DNA from: an uncultured Hymenobacter sp.
GTDB lineage: Bacteria > Bacteroidota > Bacteroidia > Cytophagales > Hymenobacteraceae
Direction: 5' to 3'
Length of the DNA: 64,000 bases
NCBI GenBank assembly: GCA_913776615.1
Contig: CAJYPK010000047.1
Coordinates: 124,001 to 188,000, forward strand
The notes under the pieces were generated by a model that did not search any database, was not told the origin of the DNA, and worked only from the letters and a program-made list of their open reading frames with translations. The translations under genes were made by a program, and so were the position numbers. Shown here one piece after another: positions 1 to 8,564 of the stretch. Every line of letters starts with the position of its first letter. The stretch's first letter is position 1.

Positions 1-236
1 GTAACTCGCCGCCGATCAGTGGGTGGAGTCTCCAGACTCCACTGCCGCGCCAGCGGCAGTCCGCGTAAGTGGGCATGGTAACGGGGCGAGCGCACTATTG
101 ACGCTAGTGTGGCAGTGGAGGTACAGCCTCCACTGCCACACTAGCACGAATTACAGTTGCGCCTAAACTCGCACTAATACTGATGAAAAAGGGCGGTGAC
201 ACGAGGCGCAGACTACCGTGCATCTTATCGCTTGGC
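1..236. repeat. Intergenic hairpin cluster at window start
   Basis: No gene is supported here. Three perfect inverted repeats are visible: 23-31 with 34-42, 41-48 with 53-60, and 103-121 with 127-145 (19-bp arms, 5-nt loop). They lie downstream of the stop codon of the pectinesterase gene, so they could act as terminators or be dispersed palindromic repeats like those elsewhere in the first 24 kb. Confidence 0.6.
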
Positions 237-1187
237 TTACTTGGGTGGCTGCCAGCCGCGCAGCACGGTGGCGCGGGTATAGGTCGCCGCCTCGGCCCTG
301 GTGAGCTGGTGGGCCCAGGGCGCGCGGGCGGTGGGCTGGGCGCCCGCGCCGCTCGACTTATACTCAGCGTAGTACGCCGTTTGCTTATTGCTTTCCTTGC
401 CCCACTCGTCCCAGCCCTCGGGCCGCACGATGGCGCTCAGCTCGCACTCCAGAAATACCGTTTTGGCGTGGGGCCGCCAAGGGCGGCCCAAGTAGAAAGA
501 GCCCGCCGGGGCCGGGCCGCCCACCCGGCAGCGGTGAAATACGTAGCCGTAGCGCGTAGTGTCGGGCGTGGAGGCGGCGGTGAAAAAGCCGCCGGTCTTG
601 CCCACCAGCTGGCAGTTCTCAAACCAGGCCGTGCTGCTGCCGAAGATAAAATCGACCGTGCCCTCGATGTAGCAATCCTCGTAGAGCTGCCGGCTACTGT
701 AGCCGTAGGTATACAGCGTATCCTGAAACCCCAGGAAGCGGCAGTGCCGAAAGCTGCTGCGGTCGCCGGCCACCCAGGCGGCCACGGCCTGGCCCACCGG
801 CCCGGCCGAGTTGGCGAAAGTGATATTTTCGGCCGCAAAATCGCTGGCGTAGAGATGCACACTGGCCGAGCCGGTAGTACCGAAGTTCTGGCCCGTGGCC
901 GGGTTGAGGCGTTGATTGTAATTATCGAAGGTAAGAATGGTACGGGCGGCATCCTCGCCCACGAGGCGCACGTGGGTTTTCTCGGCGGCCAGGGTCAGTT
1001 TTTCCTTGTAGGTGCCGGGCTTGACAAAAATGGTGAGCCAGTCGGCATTGCCGGCGGGTACGGCATCGAAGGCGGCTTGCACGGTGCGGTAGTCGCCGCT
1101 GCCATCGGCAGCCACTACCAGGCGGCGTATTTGGGCCTGGGCAGTGGCGGCGGCCAGTAACAGGCAGAGAGAAAAGATAGATTTCAT
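237..1187 (-). CDS. Secreted pectinesterase (CE8)
   Basis: Probably removes methyl esters from homogalacturonan outside the cytoplasm. A signal peptide ends near residue 19 (ATAQAQ). The right-handed beta-helix family motifs are all present: GQAVA (132-136), QDTLY (155-159, catalytic Asp156), DFIFG (179-183, catalytic Asp179) and LGRPW (233-237, Arg235). At 316 residues it is a normal single-domain bacterial enzyme. It is the last of four minus-strand pectin genes. De-esterification would make pectin accessible to the GH28 polygalacturonase encoded upstream. No membrane anchor is seen. Confidence 0.93.
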   Translation of the reverse strand: MKSIFSLCLLLAAATAQAQIRRLVVAADGSGDYRTVQAAFDAVPAGNADWLTIFVKPGTYKEKLTLAAEKTHVRLVGEDAARTILTFDNYNQRLNPATGQNFGTTGSASVHLYASDFAAENITFANSAGPVGQAVAAWVAGDRSSFRHCRFLGFQDTLYTYGYSSRQLYEDCYIEGTVDFIFGSSTAWFENCQLVGKTGGFFTAASTPDTTRYGYVFHRCRVGGPAPAGSFYLGRPWRPHAKTVFLECELSAIVRPEGWDEWGKESNKQTAYYAEYKSSGAGAQPTARAPWAHQLTRAEAATYTRATVLRGWQPPK

Positions 1188-1270
1188 GCGTGGCGAATGT
1201 TGGATTTACCGTTATGTTCTGCCCCATCCGCCAAGCATCGTGAGGCGCAGGTTCGCCTAACAGCCTCGTC

Positions 1271-1361
1271 TCATCCGTCATTGCGAGCAAAGCGAAGCAA
1301 TCGCACCAGGACGGTGGCTGAGCAGGTGCGATTGCTTCGCTTTGCTCGCAATGACGGATGA
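1271..1361. repeat. Perfect 37-bp inverted repeat
   Basis: Arms 1271-1307 and 1325-1361 are exact reverse complements around a 17-nt spacer. The core is CGTCATTGCGAGCAAAGCG. It lies between the pectinesterase and FAH-family genes. It belongs to the group of long palindromes listed throughout the chromosomal part of this window. Confidence 0.85.
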
Positions 1362-1382
1362 TTAGCAGGCAGCTTGCCACAC

Positions 1383-2234
1383 CTATTTTGCGGCGCGTAC
1401 CACCTGGCGCGAGCTGCCCAGGCCCTCGATGCCCAGCTCCACCACGTCGCCAGCGGCGAGGTAGCGGGGCGGTTGGAGGCCGCTGCCCACGCCGGCCGGC
1501 GTGCCGGTGGAGATGACATCTCCCGGCAGCAGCGTCATAAACTGGCTGATGTAGCTGATGAGGTAGGGTACGCTGAAGATGAGATTGGCCGTGTTGCCGT
1601 TTTGTACTTTTTCGCCGTTTACCGAAAGCCAGAGCTTGAGGCGGGCGGGGTTGAGCAGCTCGTCGGGGGTGGCCAGCCAGGGGCCGAGCGGGGCGAAGGT
1701 GTCGCAACCCTTGCCCTTGTCCCAGGTGCCGCCGCGTTCCAGTTGGTAGGCGCGCTCGCTCACGTCGTTGAGCAGGGCGTAGCCGGCGACGTAATTGAGG
1801 GCGTCGGCCTCGCGCACGTAGCTGGCCCGTTTGCGAATCACCACCGCCAGTTCCACTTCCCAGTCGGTTTTCTCGGAGTTTTTGGGTAAAATAATGTCGT
1901 CGTTAGGCCCGCTCAGGGCCGAAGTCGCTTTCAAAAAAATAACCGGCTCGGTGGGCAGGCCCAGCCCCATTTCCTGGGCGTGGTCGGTGTAGTTGAGGCC
2001 GGCGCACACGATTTTGGACGGCCGGGCCACCGGCGGCCCCAGCCGGGTGGTGGGCGGGATGGGCAGCAGCAATTCGCGCTGCACGTCTACAAACGCCGCC
2101 AGCCGCGCCAGCCCGTCGGAGGCAAAGAATTTCTCGTCGAAATCCTCGCCAAAATCACTGAGGTCGTAGCGGTAGCCGTCGAGCACAATACCGGGTTTTT
2201 CGTGGCCGGGCTGGCCGTGGCGGATAAGGAGCAT
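1383..2234 (-). CDS. Fumarylacetoacetate hydrolase family protein
   Basis: A cytoplasmic metal-dependent enzyme of the FAH fold, which cleaves or hydrates 2-keto acids. Family signatures are KIVCAGLNY near residue 80, the metal-binding ExE in WEVELAVVI, the downstream Asp in NDVSERAYQ, and the C-terminal GDVISTGTPAGVG. At 283 residues the length is typical. Relatives include 2,4-diketo-3-deoxy-fuconate hydrolases and ureidoglycolate lyase-like proteins. The substrate cannot be read from sequence. Its place between pectinase genes suggests a role in catabolism of uronic or deoxy-sugar acids, which is inference only. Confidence 0.85.
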   Translation of the reverse strand: MLLIRHGQPGHEKPGIVLDGYRYDLSDFGEDFDEKFFASDGLARLAAFVDVQRELLLPIPPTTRLGPPVARPSKIVCAGLNYTDHAQEMGLGLPTEPVIFLKATSALSGPNDDIILPKNSEKTDWEVELAVVIRKRASYVREADALNYVAGYALLNDVSERAYQLERGGTWDKGKGCDTFAPLGPWLATPDELLNPARLKLWLSVNGEKVQNGNTANLIFSVPYLISYISQFMTLLPGDVISTGTPAGVGSGLQPPRYLAAGDVVELGIEGLGSSRQVVRAAK

Positions 2235-2240
2235 TAGGTT

Positions 2241-2482
2241 GAGTTATGAGTTAAAAGTTATGAATTATGAGTTGGGGCGGGGTAGGCTTGAGGAAGGATT
2301 AGCTAGCTGGCCTACTGCTGGGCGCTTAACGCGCAAATCTTGCTCCCGGCTGGCCGATATGCAGCAGAAGCTGACAAACTGCCCAATTCATAACTCACAA
2401 TTTCAACCTTTCTGCGGACAGCGAGCTTCATCCATAATAGGACACCCCCCCAACTCATAACTTCTAACTCATAACTCATAAC
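2241..2482. repeat. ATGAGTT/AACTCAT short-repeat element
   Basis: Reiterated GAGTTATGA and AATTATGAGTT units at 2241-2273 face inverted copies (AACTCATAACT units) at 2452-2482, with another partial copy near 2390-2400. The right block abuts the stop codon of the GH105 gene. The same units reappear inside the prophage at 41256-41284. No gene is supported between 2235 and 2481. Confidence 0.7.
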
Positions 2483-4386
2483 TACCTCAACAGCCACCGG
2501 CCCAGATCTTTGCCCGCCTGAAAGTTCTCGAACGTGGCCGGGATCTTGCGGCCGTCGGTGTACTCGTTGTAGAGCCACGGGTCGCCGAGGGCGAAGACGC
2601 GGCCCTTGCCCAGCGTGGCCGTGGCCATGATCACCTTGCCGTTGTTGGTCACCAGCGGCCGGGCGGGGGGCGACAGGGCCAGTACCGACAACTCCTTGAT
2701 GTAGGCAGTTTTGGCCTGCTTGAACACGGCCGCGCCGCTGGCCAGGTCTACCCGGCCCTGCTCAAACTGGCTGCCCTGCACCATGTTCACGCTCTGGTCG
2801 GTGAATTGGATGCCGAAGTTTTGGGCCAGGGTATTGAAGTGCTTGATTTCGCAGTTGGCCGTGTCGTTGGCCAGCAGCACGAGGGTGCCACCGGCGCGTA
2901 CCCAGTCGGCCACGGCCCGGCCGTCGGCGGCCGAGATGTAGTTGGGGTTGGGCGACTCCTTTTTGGTATCGGGGTCCACGATGACGTACACGCTCAGGCC
3001 CTTGAGGCTGGCGGCGGTGGGTGCCGTGGGCACCGGCACTGTGCGGGCGCCCAGTTCGCGCAACTGATTGCCCCACAGCCAGAAGCCGCCGTGGGTGCGC
3101 TCTTCCCAGGTGTAGTGCCACTGCTCGGGCTGGCCAGTGAAGGAATTTTTGCGCAGCTCGTGGTTGAAGTAGTAGTCGAGGCCCACGGTCTTGCCCTGAC
3201 CCACGGCGTTTTCCTGGGCAATCTCCAGCTCCGTGCTGGCCAAAATGAACGGGCCGACGCCCTTTAAATCATTCTTCCGCAGCGGCTCGCTGAGGTAGTA
3301 GGCAAAGGAGCCGTCGCGGTAGGGGTTGCCGCCCAGGCCGCCTACGCTCACGGTGCCGTTGAGTGCCAGCGCGCCGTTTTCGGTGGCCACGAAGGTTTTG
3401 ACGATGCCCTCGTAGCCCTTGCGAGCCACGGCGGCGTACTTTTTATCGAGGTAGCCCAGCCGCACGCCCTTGGCCAGGGCGTAGACGAACATGCACGAGC
3501 CCGAAGCTTCGGCGTAGTTGCCCTTTTGGTTTTCCTGGCCCAGTACGAGGCTCCAGGTGCCGGTTTTGGCGTCCTGGTACTTGGCCAGGGTGGGGGCCAG
3601 GCGCTGCACGTCGGCAATGAGCTCGGCGCGGTGGGCGTTGCCGGCGGGCAGGTAGTCGAGTACGTCCACGAGGGCCATGGCGTACCAGCCCACGGCGCGG
3701 TCCCAGGCCTGGGGCGAGAGGCCGGTGGCCTTGTCGGCCCATTTCTGCTCGCGGCTTTCGTCGTAGCCGTGGCGCAGCAGGCCGGTTTTGGGGTCGCGCA
3801 GGTATTTTTCGATGAGGGCGAATTGCTTGGCGACGTCGTCGAGGCCGGCCTGGTCGCCCGTCAGGGCGCTGTACTGGGCGTAGAAGGGCTCGGCCATGTA
3901 GAGGCCGTCGAGCCACATTTGGTTGGGGTACACCTTCTTGTGCCAGAAGCCGCCCTCCCTGGTGCGGGGCTGGCTGGCGAGCTGCTTGCGCAGCGTGGCG
4001 GCGGCCAGCCGGTACTTTTCGCTGCCCGGCACCGAGAGCTGCCCCAGCAGCAGCAGCGCCGGGCCGGTGGCCAGGTTGTCGAGGGTGTAGTCTTCGGCTT
4101 TATAAGTGCGGATGCTGCCATCCTTCTGCACAAACTGGTCGAGGTCTTTTTGAATGTAAGTGAAGTAGCGGGCGTCGCCGGTGCGCTCCCACACGCGCTC
4201 CAGGGCCTTGAGCATCAGGCCCTGCTCGTAGTCCCAGCGGGCGGTTTTGCGGTTGCCGATGACGATGGAGTCGGGGTGCTGGGCGATGAACGCATCGGCC
4301 ATGCGCTGGGAGAGGGGAGCCTGCGCCTGGGCTAGGAGGGGGAGGGCGAGTGCGGCGGCGAGGAAAAGGCGGGTGGGGAAGGGCAT
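2482..4386 (-). CDS. GH105/GH88 unsaturated uronyl hydrolase with C-terminal GATase-like domain
   Basis: Likely removes unsaturated galacturonyl or glucuronyl ends from pectin fragments. A signal peptide (ALPLLAQAQ) is followed by an (alpha/alpha)6 barrel over about residues 25-420, with the YteR/GH105 signatures MWLDGLYMAEPFY and AWDRAVGWYAMALVDVL. The C-terminal ~200 residues resemble a DUF4350/glutamine-amidotransferase-like fold (VADWVRAGGTLVLLAND, GKGRVFALGDPWLYNEY). At 634 residues it is much longer than a bare GH105 enzyme because of this extra domain. It is encoded between the GH28 and FAH genes, consistent with stepwise pectin breakdown. Confidence 0.88.
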   Translation of the reverse strand: MPFPTRLFLAAALALPLLAQAQAPLSQRMADAFIAQHPDSIVIGNRKTARWDYEQGLMLKALERVWERTGDARYFTYIQKDLDQFVQKDGSIRTYKAEDYTLDNLATGPALLLLGQLSVPGSEKYRLAAATLRKQLASQPRTREGGFWHKKVYPNQMWLDGLYMAEPFYAQYSALTGDQAGLDDVAKQFALIEKYLRDPKTGLLRHGYDESREQKWADKATGLSPQAWDRAVGWYAMALVDVLDYLPAGNAHRAELIADVQRLAPTLAKYQDAKTGTWSLVLGQENQKGNYAEASGSCMFVYALAKGVRLGYLDKKYAAVARKGYEGIVKTFVATENGALALNGTVSVGGLGGNPYRDGSFAYYLSEPLRKNDLKGVGPFILASTELEIAQENAVGQGKTVGLDYYFNHELRKNSFTGQPEQWHYTWEERTHGGFWLWGNQLRELGARTVPVPTAPTAASLKGLSVYVIVDPDTKKESPNPNYISAADGRAVADWVRAGGTLVLLANDTANCEIKHFNTLAQNFGIQFTDQSVNMVQGSQFEQGRVDLASGAAVFKQAKTAYIKELSVLALSPPARPLVTNNGKVIMATATLGKGRVFALGDPWLYNEYTDGRKIPATFENFQAGKDLGRWLLR

Positions 4387-4430
4387 AGTTGAGCTATAGG
4401 TACTGTGTTGACGATTAACCTCACCCCCGG

Positions 4431-4560
4431 CCCCTCTCCTTGGGGAGAGGGGAGCCTGACGTTGAGCTAGTAGTTGTTAGCTTGCTGTTCAGAAAGGCTA
4501 GCCGCTACTAACTGCTAACTGGCAGCTGGCGATAGGCTCCCCTCTCCCCAAGGGGAGGGG
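4431..4560. repeat. 27-bp inverted repeat, one mismatch
   Basis: Arms 4431-4457 and 4534-4560 differ at one position and carry the CCCCTCTCC...GGGGAGAGG palindrome. It fills most of the 196-nt gap between the GH28 and GH105 genes. A longer, related C/T-rich palindrome is nested in the 80-bp repeat at 10642-10884. Confidence 0.75.
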
Positions 4561-4582
4561 TTACCACGTCGAGAGTGAAAAA

Positions 4583-6274
4583 CTATTTAGCCGCTACCTG
4601 CACCACCTTCTTGCCCACCTTATCCCCCAGCTCCAATTCCTTCTTGGCGAGCTTGGTATTGGTGTTGGTGAGGCGAATGTCCTGGCTGCGGTCGCCGCTC
4701 ACGCGCAGCAGCAGCTCGGCCCCGCCGGCGTATTTGATGCCGTCGAGGCTGATGTTCTTGCTGTTCTGCACTTCGAGCACCGGCTTGGTATCGGTGGTAA
4801 GGAGCGTCACGTTGCGGAGGCTGATGCTCTCGGCTTCCTGGCACAGCATCCCTTTCTGGCTTTCAATCACGATGTTTTCGAGGCTGATGTCCTTGATGCT
4901 CATCTCGGGCAGGCCGCGCACCAGGATGCCGGTTTCGGCCCCCTTGCACGCCACGTTCTTGATGTAAAAATGCTGGAACTGCGGCGTGCCTTCGCCCAGC
5001 GGCTGCGCCGCGATAACGGGCGGGGCCGCCGACTCGCCGGCCTGGGGCACGGGATCCTTGGCCGCGTAGTACATGTCGAATAAAATGGCCTGGCCCGCGA
5101 TATCGGTCATGGTGATGCCATCGACCCAGATGTTTTCGACCACGCCGCCCCGGCCGCGCGCCGTTTTGAAGCGCAGCCCCACGTCGGTACCCTGGAAGGA
5201 GCAGTTGCGCACCACCAGGTTGCGCACGCCGCCCGACATCTCGGAGCCAATGACGAAGCCGCCGTGGGCGCTGTACACCTTGCAATTCTGAATGAGAAAA
5301 TTCTCGGTCGGCACGCCGCGCCGGCGGCCCTCGGCGTCGCGGCCGCTCTTGATGCAGAGGCCGTCGTCGCCCACGCTGAAGGTGCAGCCGTCGAGCACGC
5401 CGTTGCGGCACGATTCCACGTCGATGGCGTCGGTGTTCTGGCCGTACCAGGGGTTGCGGGCCGTCACGCGGCGCACCGTAATATCCTGGCACAGCAGCGG
5501 GTGGATGGTCCAGGCCGGCGAGTTCTGGATGGTGAAGTCTTCGAGCAAAATTTGCTGGCAATTATTCAGGCTCAGCATGTTGGGTCGCAGGTAATCGCGG
5601 ATGTCGTCGAAGTCGCCGGGGTTGAGGCTCTTGCGCGGAGTGCCGGCGGCGGCCAGCAGGTTGCCCTTGAGCGAGCCGGCCGAGGGGTACCAGGTATCCT
5701 TTTTCTCGTTGAGCACGCCGCCCGAGGCCAGCAGCTTTTTCCACTCGCCCTCGTTGAGCTTGTTTTTCTTCACCGGCCGCCAGCTATCGCCGGCCCCGTC
5801 GAAGGTGCCCGCGCCGGTAATGGCGATGTTGGTGAGGCCCACGCCCGACAGCGGGGCCTGCCCCCGGATGGCCTCCTCGCCCTCCCAGGTGGTTTTCACC
5901 AGCGGGTACTGGCGATGGTCGGCCGTGAACTGCACCAGCGCGCCGGTGGCCAGGTGCAGGTTCACGTTGTTTTGCAGCACGATGGGGCCGGTGAGCCAGA
6001 GGCCAGCCGGCACCAGTACCGTACCGCCGCCCGCCTGCGAGCAAGCCGTGATAGCCTGCTGGAAAGCCAACGTGTTCAGCGCCTGGCCGTCGGCCACGGC
6101 CCCGTATTTCTGAATGTTAAAGGTGTCGGCCTTGAAGCGTACCTGCCGCACGGCGGGCAGCGTGGGCGGGGCGGGCGGGGCAGCGGCCGGGCGGGCTTTC
6201 TGGGCCAGGGTGGGGGCGGGGCGCAGGGCGGCCAGGGCCAGCAGCGCGCCGGAAAACAGCGAAAATCGCAGCAT
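4583..6274 (-). CDS. Secreted polygalacturonase (GH28)
   Basis: Hydrolyses the galacturonan backbone of pectin. The start chosen is the ATG at 6274, which gives a signal peptide (MLRFSLFSGALLALAALRP...LAQ); the longer reading frame upstream adds an unlikely Pro/Arg-rich stretch. GH28 beta-helix motifs are present: NTD (280-282), GDD (302-304), an AHGG loop (336-339) in place of the usual GHG, and RFK in place of RIK. TFNIQKYGAVADG near residue 51 is the classic pectate-lyase-3/GH28 start. It is the first gene of the minus-strand pectin set; the next gene begins 196 nt downstream. Confidence 0.9.
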   Translation of the reverse strand: MLRFSLFSGALLALAALRPAPTLAQKARPAAAPPAPPTLPAVRQVRFKADTFNIQKYGAVADGQALNTLAFQQAITACSQAGGGTVLVPAGLWLTGPIVLQNNVNLHLATGALVQFTADHRQYPLVKTTWEGEEAIRGQAPLSGVGLTNIAITGAGTFDGAGDSWRPVKKNKLNEGEWKKLLASGGVLNEKKDTWYPSAGSLKGNLLAAAGTPRKSLNPGDFDDIRDYLRPNMLSLNNCQQILLEDFTIQNSPAWTIHPLLCQDITVRRVTARNPWYGQNTDAIDVESCRNGVLDGCTFSVGDDGLCIKSGRDAEGRRRGVPTENFLIQNCKVYSAHGGFVIGSEMSGGVRNLVVRNCSFQGTDVGLRFKTARGRGGVVENIWVDGITMTDIAGQAILFDMYYAAKDPVPQAGESAAPPVIAAQPLGEGTPQFQHFYIKNVACKGAETGILVRGLPEMSIKDISLENIVIESQKGMLCQEAESISLRNVTLLTTDTKPVLEVQNSKNISLDGIKYAGGAELLLRVSGDRSQDIRLTNTNTKLAKKELELGDKVGKKVVQVAAK

Positions 6275-6470
6275 AGAAAAGCGGGTGGGAAGGCGGGGCG
6301 GCGGAGCCGTCACCACCGGGCAACAAGGAGAGAATCGGCCGCGGGCCGGGCGCAAACCAGGCTTTGGCAGCGGAATACTAGGCCGGCTGGCCGGCACCTG
6401 CAAGGAATGCGCCCGATTTATTTGCGCCATCGTTCCCGGCAACGTTGCCGCCCGGTGGGGCTGGCTAGTA

Positions 6471-6497
6471 TTGCTTCAGAATTGAACGGTACGTTTG
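6471..6497 (+). promoter_or_regulatory. Bacteroidota-type promoter of the PAP2 gene
   Basis: TACGTTTG at 6490-6497 matches the TAnnTTTG -7 element exactly, and a TTG at 6471-6473 lies at the spacing expected for the -33 element. It sits 57 nt before the chosen ATG at 6555. Confidence 0.55.
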
Positions 6498-6554
6498 TCC
6501 AGGGCAGCGAAAAGGAGACGGGTTGCGTACAGCGCAGTTTGTTACCTTATCGTT

Positions 6555-7382
6555 ATGCCGATGCCCTTTTCCATTACCACCATCCGCACCGCGCTGGCAG
6601 GCTTACTCCTAAGTGCCGCCACGCCCGCTTTGGCCCAGGTGCCGCGCAACCCGGCCAACGCTGCCCCGGCCGATACCACCCACAAGTACGAGAACCCGGG
6701 CGGCGTGCCCGCCGCCGAAAAAAAGCCCTTTTTCAAGAGTAAGGTGTTTAAGGCGGCGGCCATTCCGGCGGTGCTCATCGGCTACGGGGCCTACACGTTT
6801 AACGGCGGCGGCTTCTATACCAACCAGGAGGCCCAGCGCGACATTCACCGCCTGTTTCCGACCTCGCAGAGCCGCATTGCCGACATCCTCATTTTTGTGC
6901 CCTACCTGGAGCTGGGCGCCGTGGCCCTGGCCGGCGTAGAAAGCCGCAACGACCGCATCAACACCCTGCTCATCATTGCCAAGAGCGAGGCCATCATGCT
7001 CAGCAGCACGTTTATCGTGAAGGCGCTGAGCCACGAGGAGCGGCCCGATGGCTCCGACAACCTCTCGTTTCCGTCGGGGCACACGGCGCAGGCGTTTCTG
7101 GCGGCCAGCATCGTGCACACCGAGCTGCGCGATAAAAGCCAGTGGTACGGCATCGGGGCCTACGCCGTGGCCACCAGCGTGGGGGTATTGCGCATGGTGG
7201 TCGATAAGCACTGGCAGAGCGACGTAGTGGCCGGCGCGGGCTTCGGCATTCTGAGCGCCCACATCGCCTACCTCACCCACCGCAACCGCTGGGGCCGCAA
7301 GGCCATCGGCCGCGATATGAGCTTCGCGCCTACTTTTTACGGTAATACACCGGGCCTGAGTTTGACATGGCGACCAAAATAG
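6555..7382 (+). CDS. PAP2-superfamily phosphatase
   Basis: An integral-membrane or secreted acid phosphatase of the type-2 phosphatidic acid phosphatase family, acting on lipid phosphates or undecaprenyl pyrophosphate. The three family motifs are visible: K-x6-RP (KALSHEERP), PSGH (SFPSGHTAQ) and R-x5-H-x3-D (RMVVDKHWQSD). The ATG at 6555 gives a good signal sequence (TALAGLLLSAATPALAQ) and follows a promoter match, so the in-frame start at 6495 is rejected. The gene stands alone on the plus strand, divergent from the pectin set. The substrate is not predictable. Confidence 0.87.
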   Translation: MPMPFSITTIRTALAGLLLSAATPALAQVPRNPANAAPADTTHKYENPGGVPAAEKKPFFKSKVFKAAAIPAVLIGYGAYTFNGGGFYTNQEAQRDIHRLFPTSQSRIADILIFVPYLELGAVALAGVESRNDRINTLLIIAKSEAIMLSSTFIVKALSHEERPDGSDNLSFPSGHTAQAFLAASIVHTELRDKSQWYGIGAYAVATSVGVLRMVVDKHWQSDVVAGAGFGILSAHIAYLTHRNRWGRKAIGRDMSFAPTFYGNTPGLSLTWRPK

Positions 7383-7505
7383 GTTGCTGATAGCTAGTCG
7401 CTTGCTTGCTGGAGTGCTGGAGGTAATGTGAAGAAATTGTGAAGTCTCCCGATTTGCTTCAGATTCCTCGCCTTTTTTCGGGAGCTGTAATTCCCCAGCG
7501 TAGCC

Positions 7506-8183
7506 ATGAAAATCTTGTTAGTTGAAGACGAACCCGCCCTACGCTCCACGCTCATCGAGGCGTTGCGGCAGGGTGGGTACGTAGTGGAGGTGGCCGCCGA
7601 TTTTGCCCAGGCCCATGAAAAAATAAAGCTGTACCGCTACGACTGCGTGCTGCTCGACCTGACCCTGCCCGACGGTAACGGCCTCGACCTGCTACGCGCC
7701 CTCAAGGCTGAAAATTCCCAGACTGGCGTGCTCGTTATTTCGGCTCGCAACGGCGTGGACGATCGCGTGGCGGGCCTCGACCTGGGTGCCGACGATTATC
7801 TGGTGAAGCCCTTTCACCTCTCGGAGCTCAACGCCCGGCTGCGGGCCATTATCCGCCGCCGCCGGTTTCAGGGTAACAACCACCTGGTTTTCCGCGACCT
7901 CGTGGTGTGGCCCGAGCAGGCCGAGGTGCTGGTGCACGGCGAAACGCTCACCCTCACCCGCAAGGAGTACGACCTATTGCTCTACTTGCTGGCCAACCCC
8001 GGCCGCGTGCTCACCAAGGAGGCGATTGCCGAGCACCTCTGCGGCGACGCGGTAGACGCCGCCGATTCCTTCGACTTTATTTACACTCACCTCAAAAACC
8101 TGCGCCGCAAGCTGCAGGAAAAAGGGGCGGAAAACTATATCCGCACGCTTTACGGGCTGGGGTATAAACTGAGCGCGGAGTAG
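7506..8183 (+). CDS. OmpR/PhoB-family response regulator
   Basis: A DNA-binding regulator of a two-component system. The receiver domain covers residues 1-115, with the acidic pair E7/D8, phospho-acceptor Asp51 (VLLDLTLPDG) and Lys101 (LVKPF). The C-terminal winged helix ends in the typical YIRTLYGLGYKL. It is 225 residues, full length. The likely partner kinase starts at 8565 on the same strand, but 381 nt of non-coding DNA with two inverted repeats separates them, unusual for a co-translated pair. Confidence 0.93.
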   Translation: MKILLVEDEPALRSTLIEALRQGGYVVEVAADFAQAHEKIKLYRYDCVLLDLTLPDGNGLDLLRALKAENSQTGVLVISARNGVDDRVAGLDLGADDYLVKPFHLSELNARLRAIIRRRRFQGNNHLVFRDLVVWPEQAEVLVHGETLTLTRKEYDLLLYLLANPGRVLTKEAIAEHLCGDAVDAADSFDFIYTHLKNLRRKLQEKGAENYIRTLYGLGYKLSAE

Positions 8184-8202
8184 AAGGCAGGAGCTTACTG
8201 GT

Positions 8203-8281
8203 TGTAACACCAAGCTCCGGCTTGGTGAGGCGTTAGGGTGTGCTCGTTGGGCAAATCACCAAGCTGGAGCTTGGTGTTACA
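8203..8281. repeat. 25-bp inverted repeat (TGTAACACCAAGCT family)
   Basis: Arms 8203-8227 and 8257-8281 match with one mismatch; each arm is itself a near palindrome (CACCAAGCT...AGCTTGGTG). The same element recurs at 18275-18367. It lies 20 nt after the response-regulator stop. Confidence 0.8.
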
Positions 8282-8378
8282 GCTTGAGCCAGATAGTACA
8301 ACAACCTGCACGCTATTGGCACCAGTTTAAAGCGGTTTGCTTTATTTGTCTAGGGGCCCGCATCTATACAAAACAGCC

Positions 8379-8499
8379 AAAACGTTCGTCATGCTTATCT
8401 GGCGTCCGCTTGCGAAGCATCTACTCACGCCCGAACGAACTGCTCTAACCTGATAAGATGCTTCGCAAGCGGACGCCAGATAAGCATGACGGACGTTTT
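8379..8499. repeat. 44-bp inverted repeat, one mismatch
   Basis: Arms 8379-8422 and 8456-8499 are reverse complements except at one position, with core CGTCATGCTTATCTGGCGTC and GCGAAGCATC. It shares CGTCATGCT and GAAGCATCT with the repeat at 16347-16441. It sits between the response regulator and its presumed kinase. Confidence 0.82.
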
Positions 8500-8564
8500 C
8501 GTAACGGTGAAATAGTTTGAGCGACTCACCACCTCACCACTCACTATCTCACCACCTCACCGCA

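Noticed and set aside
183..1160. 325-codon plus-strand frame over the pectinesterase
   Set aside because: Shadow of a clear CE8 gene; Gly/Ala/Arg-rich with no family pattern.
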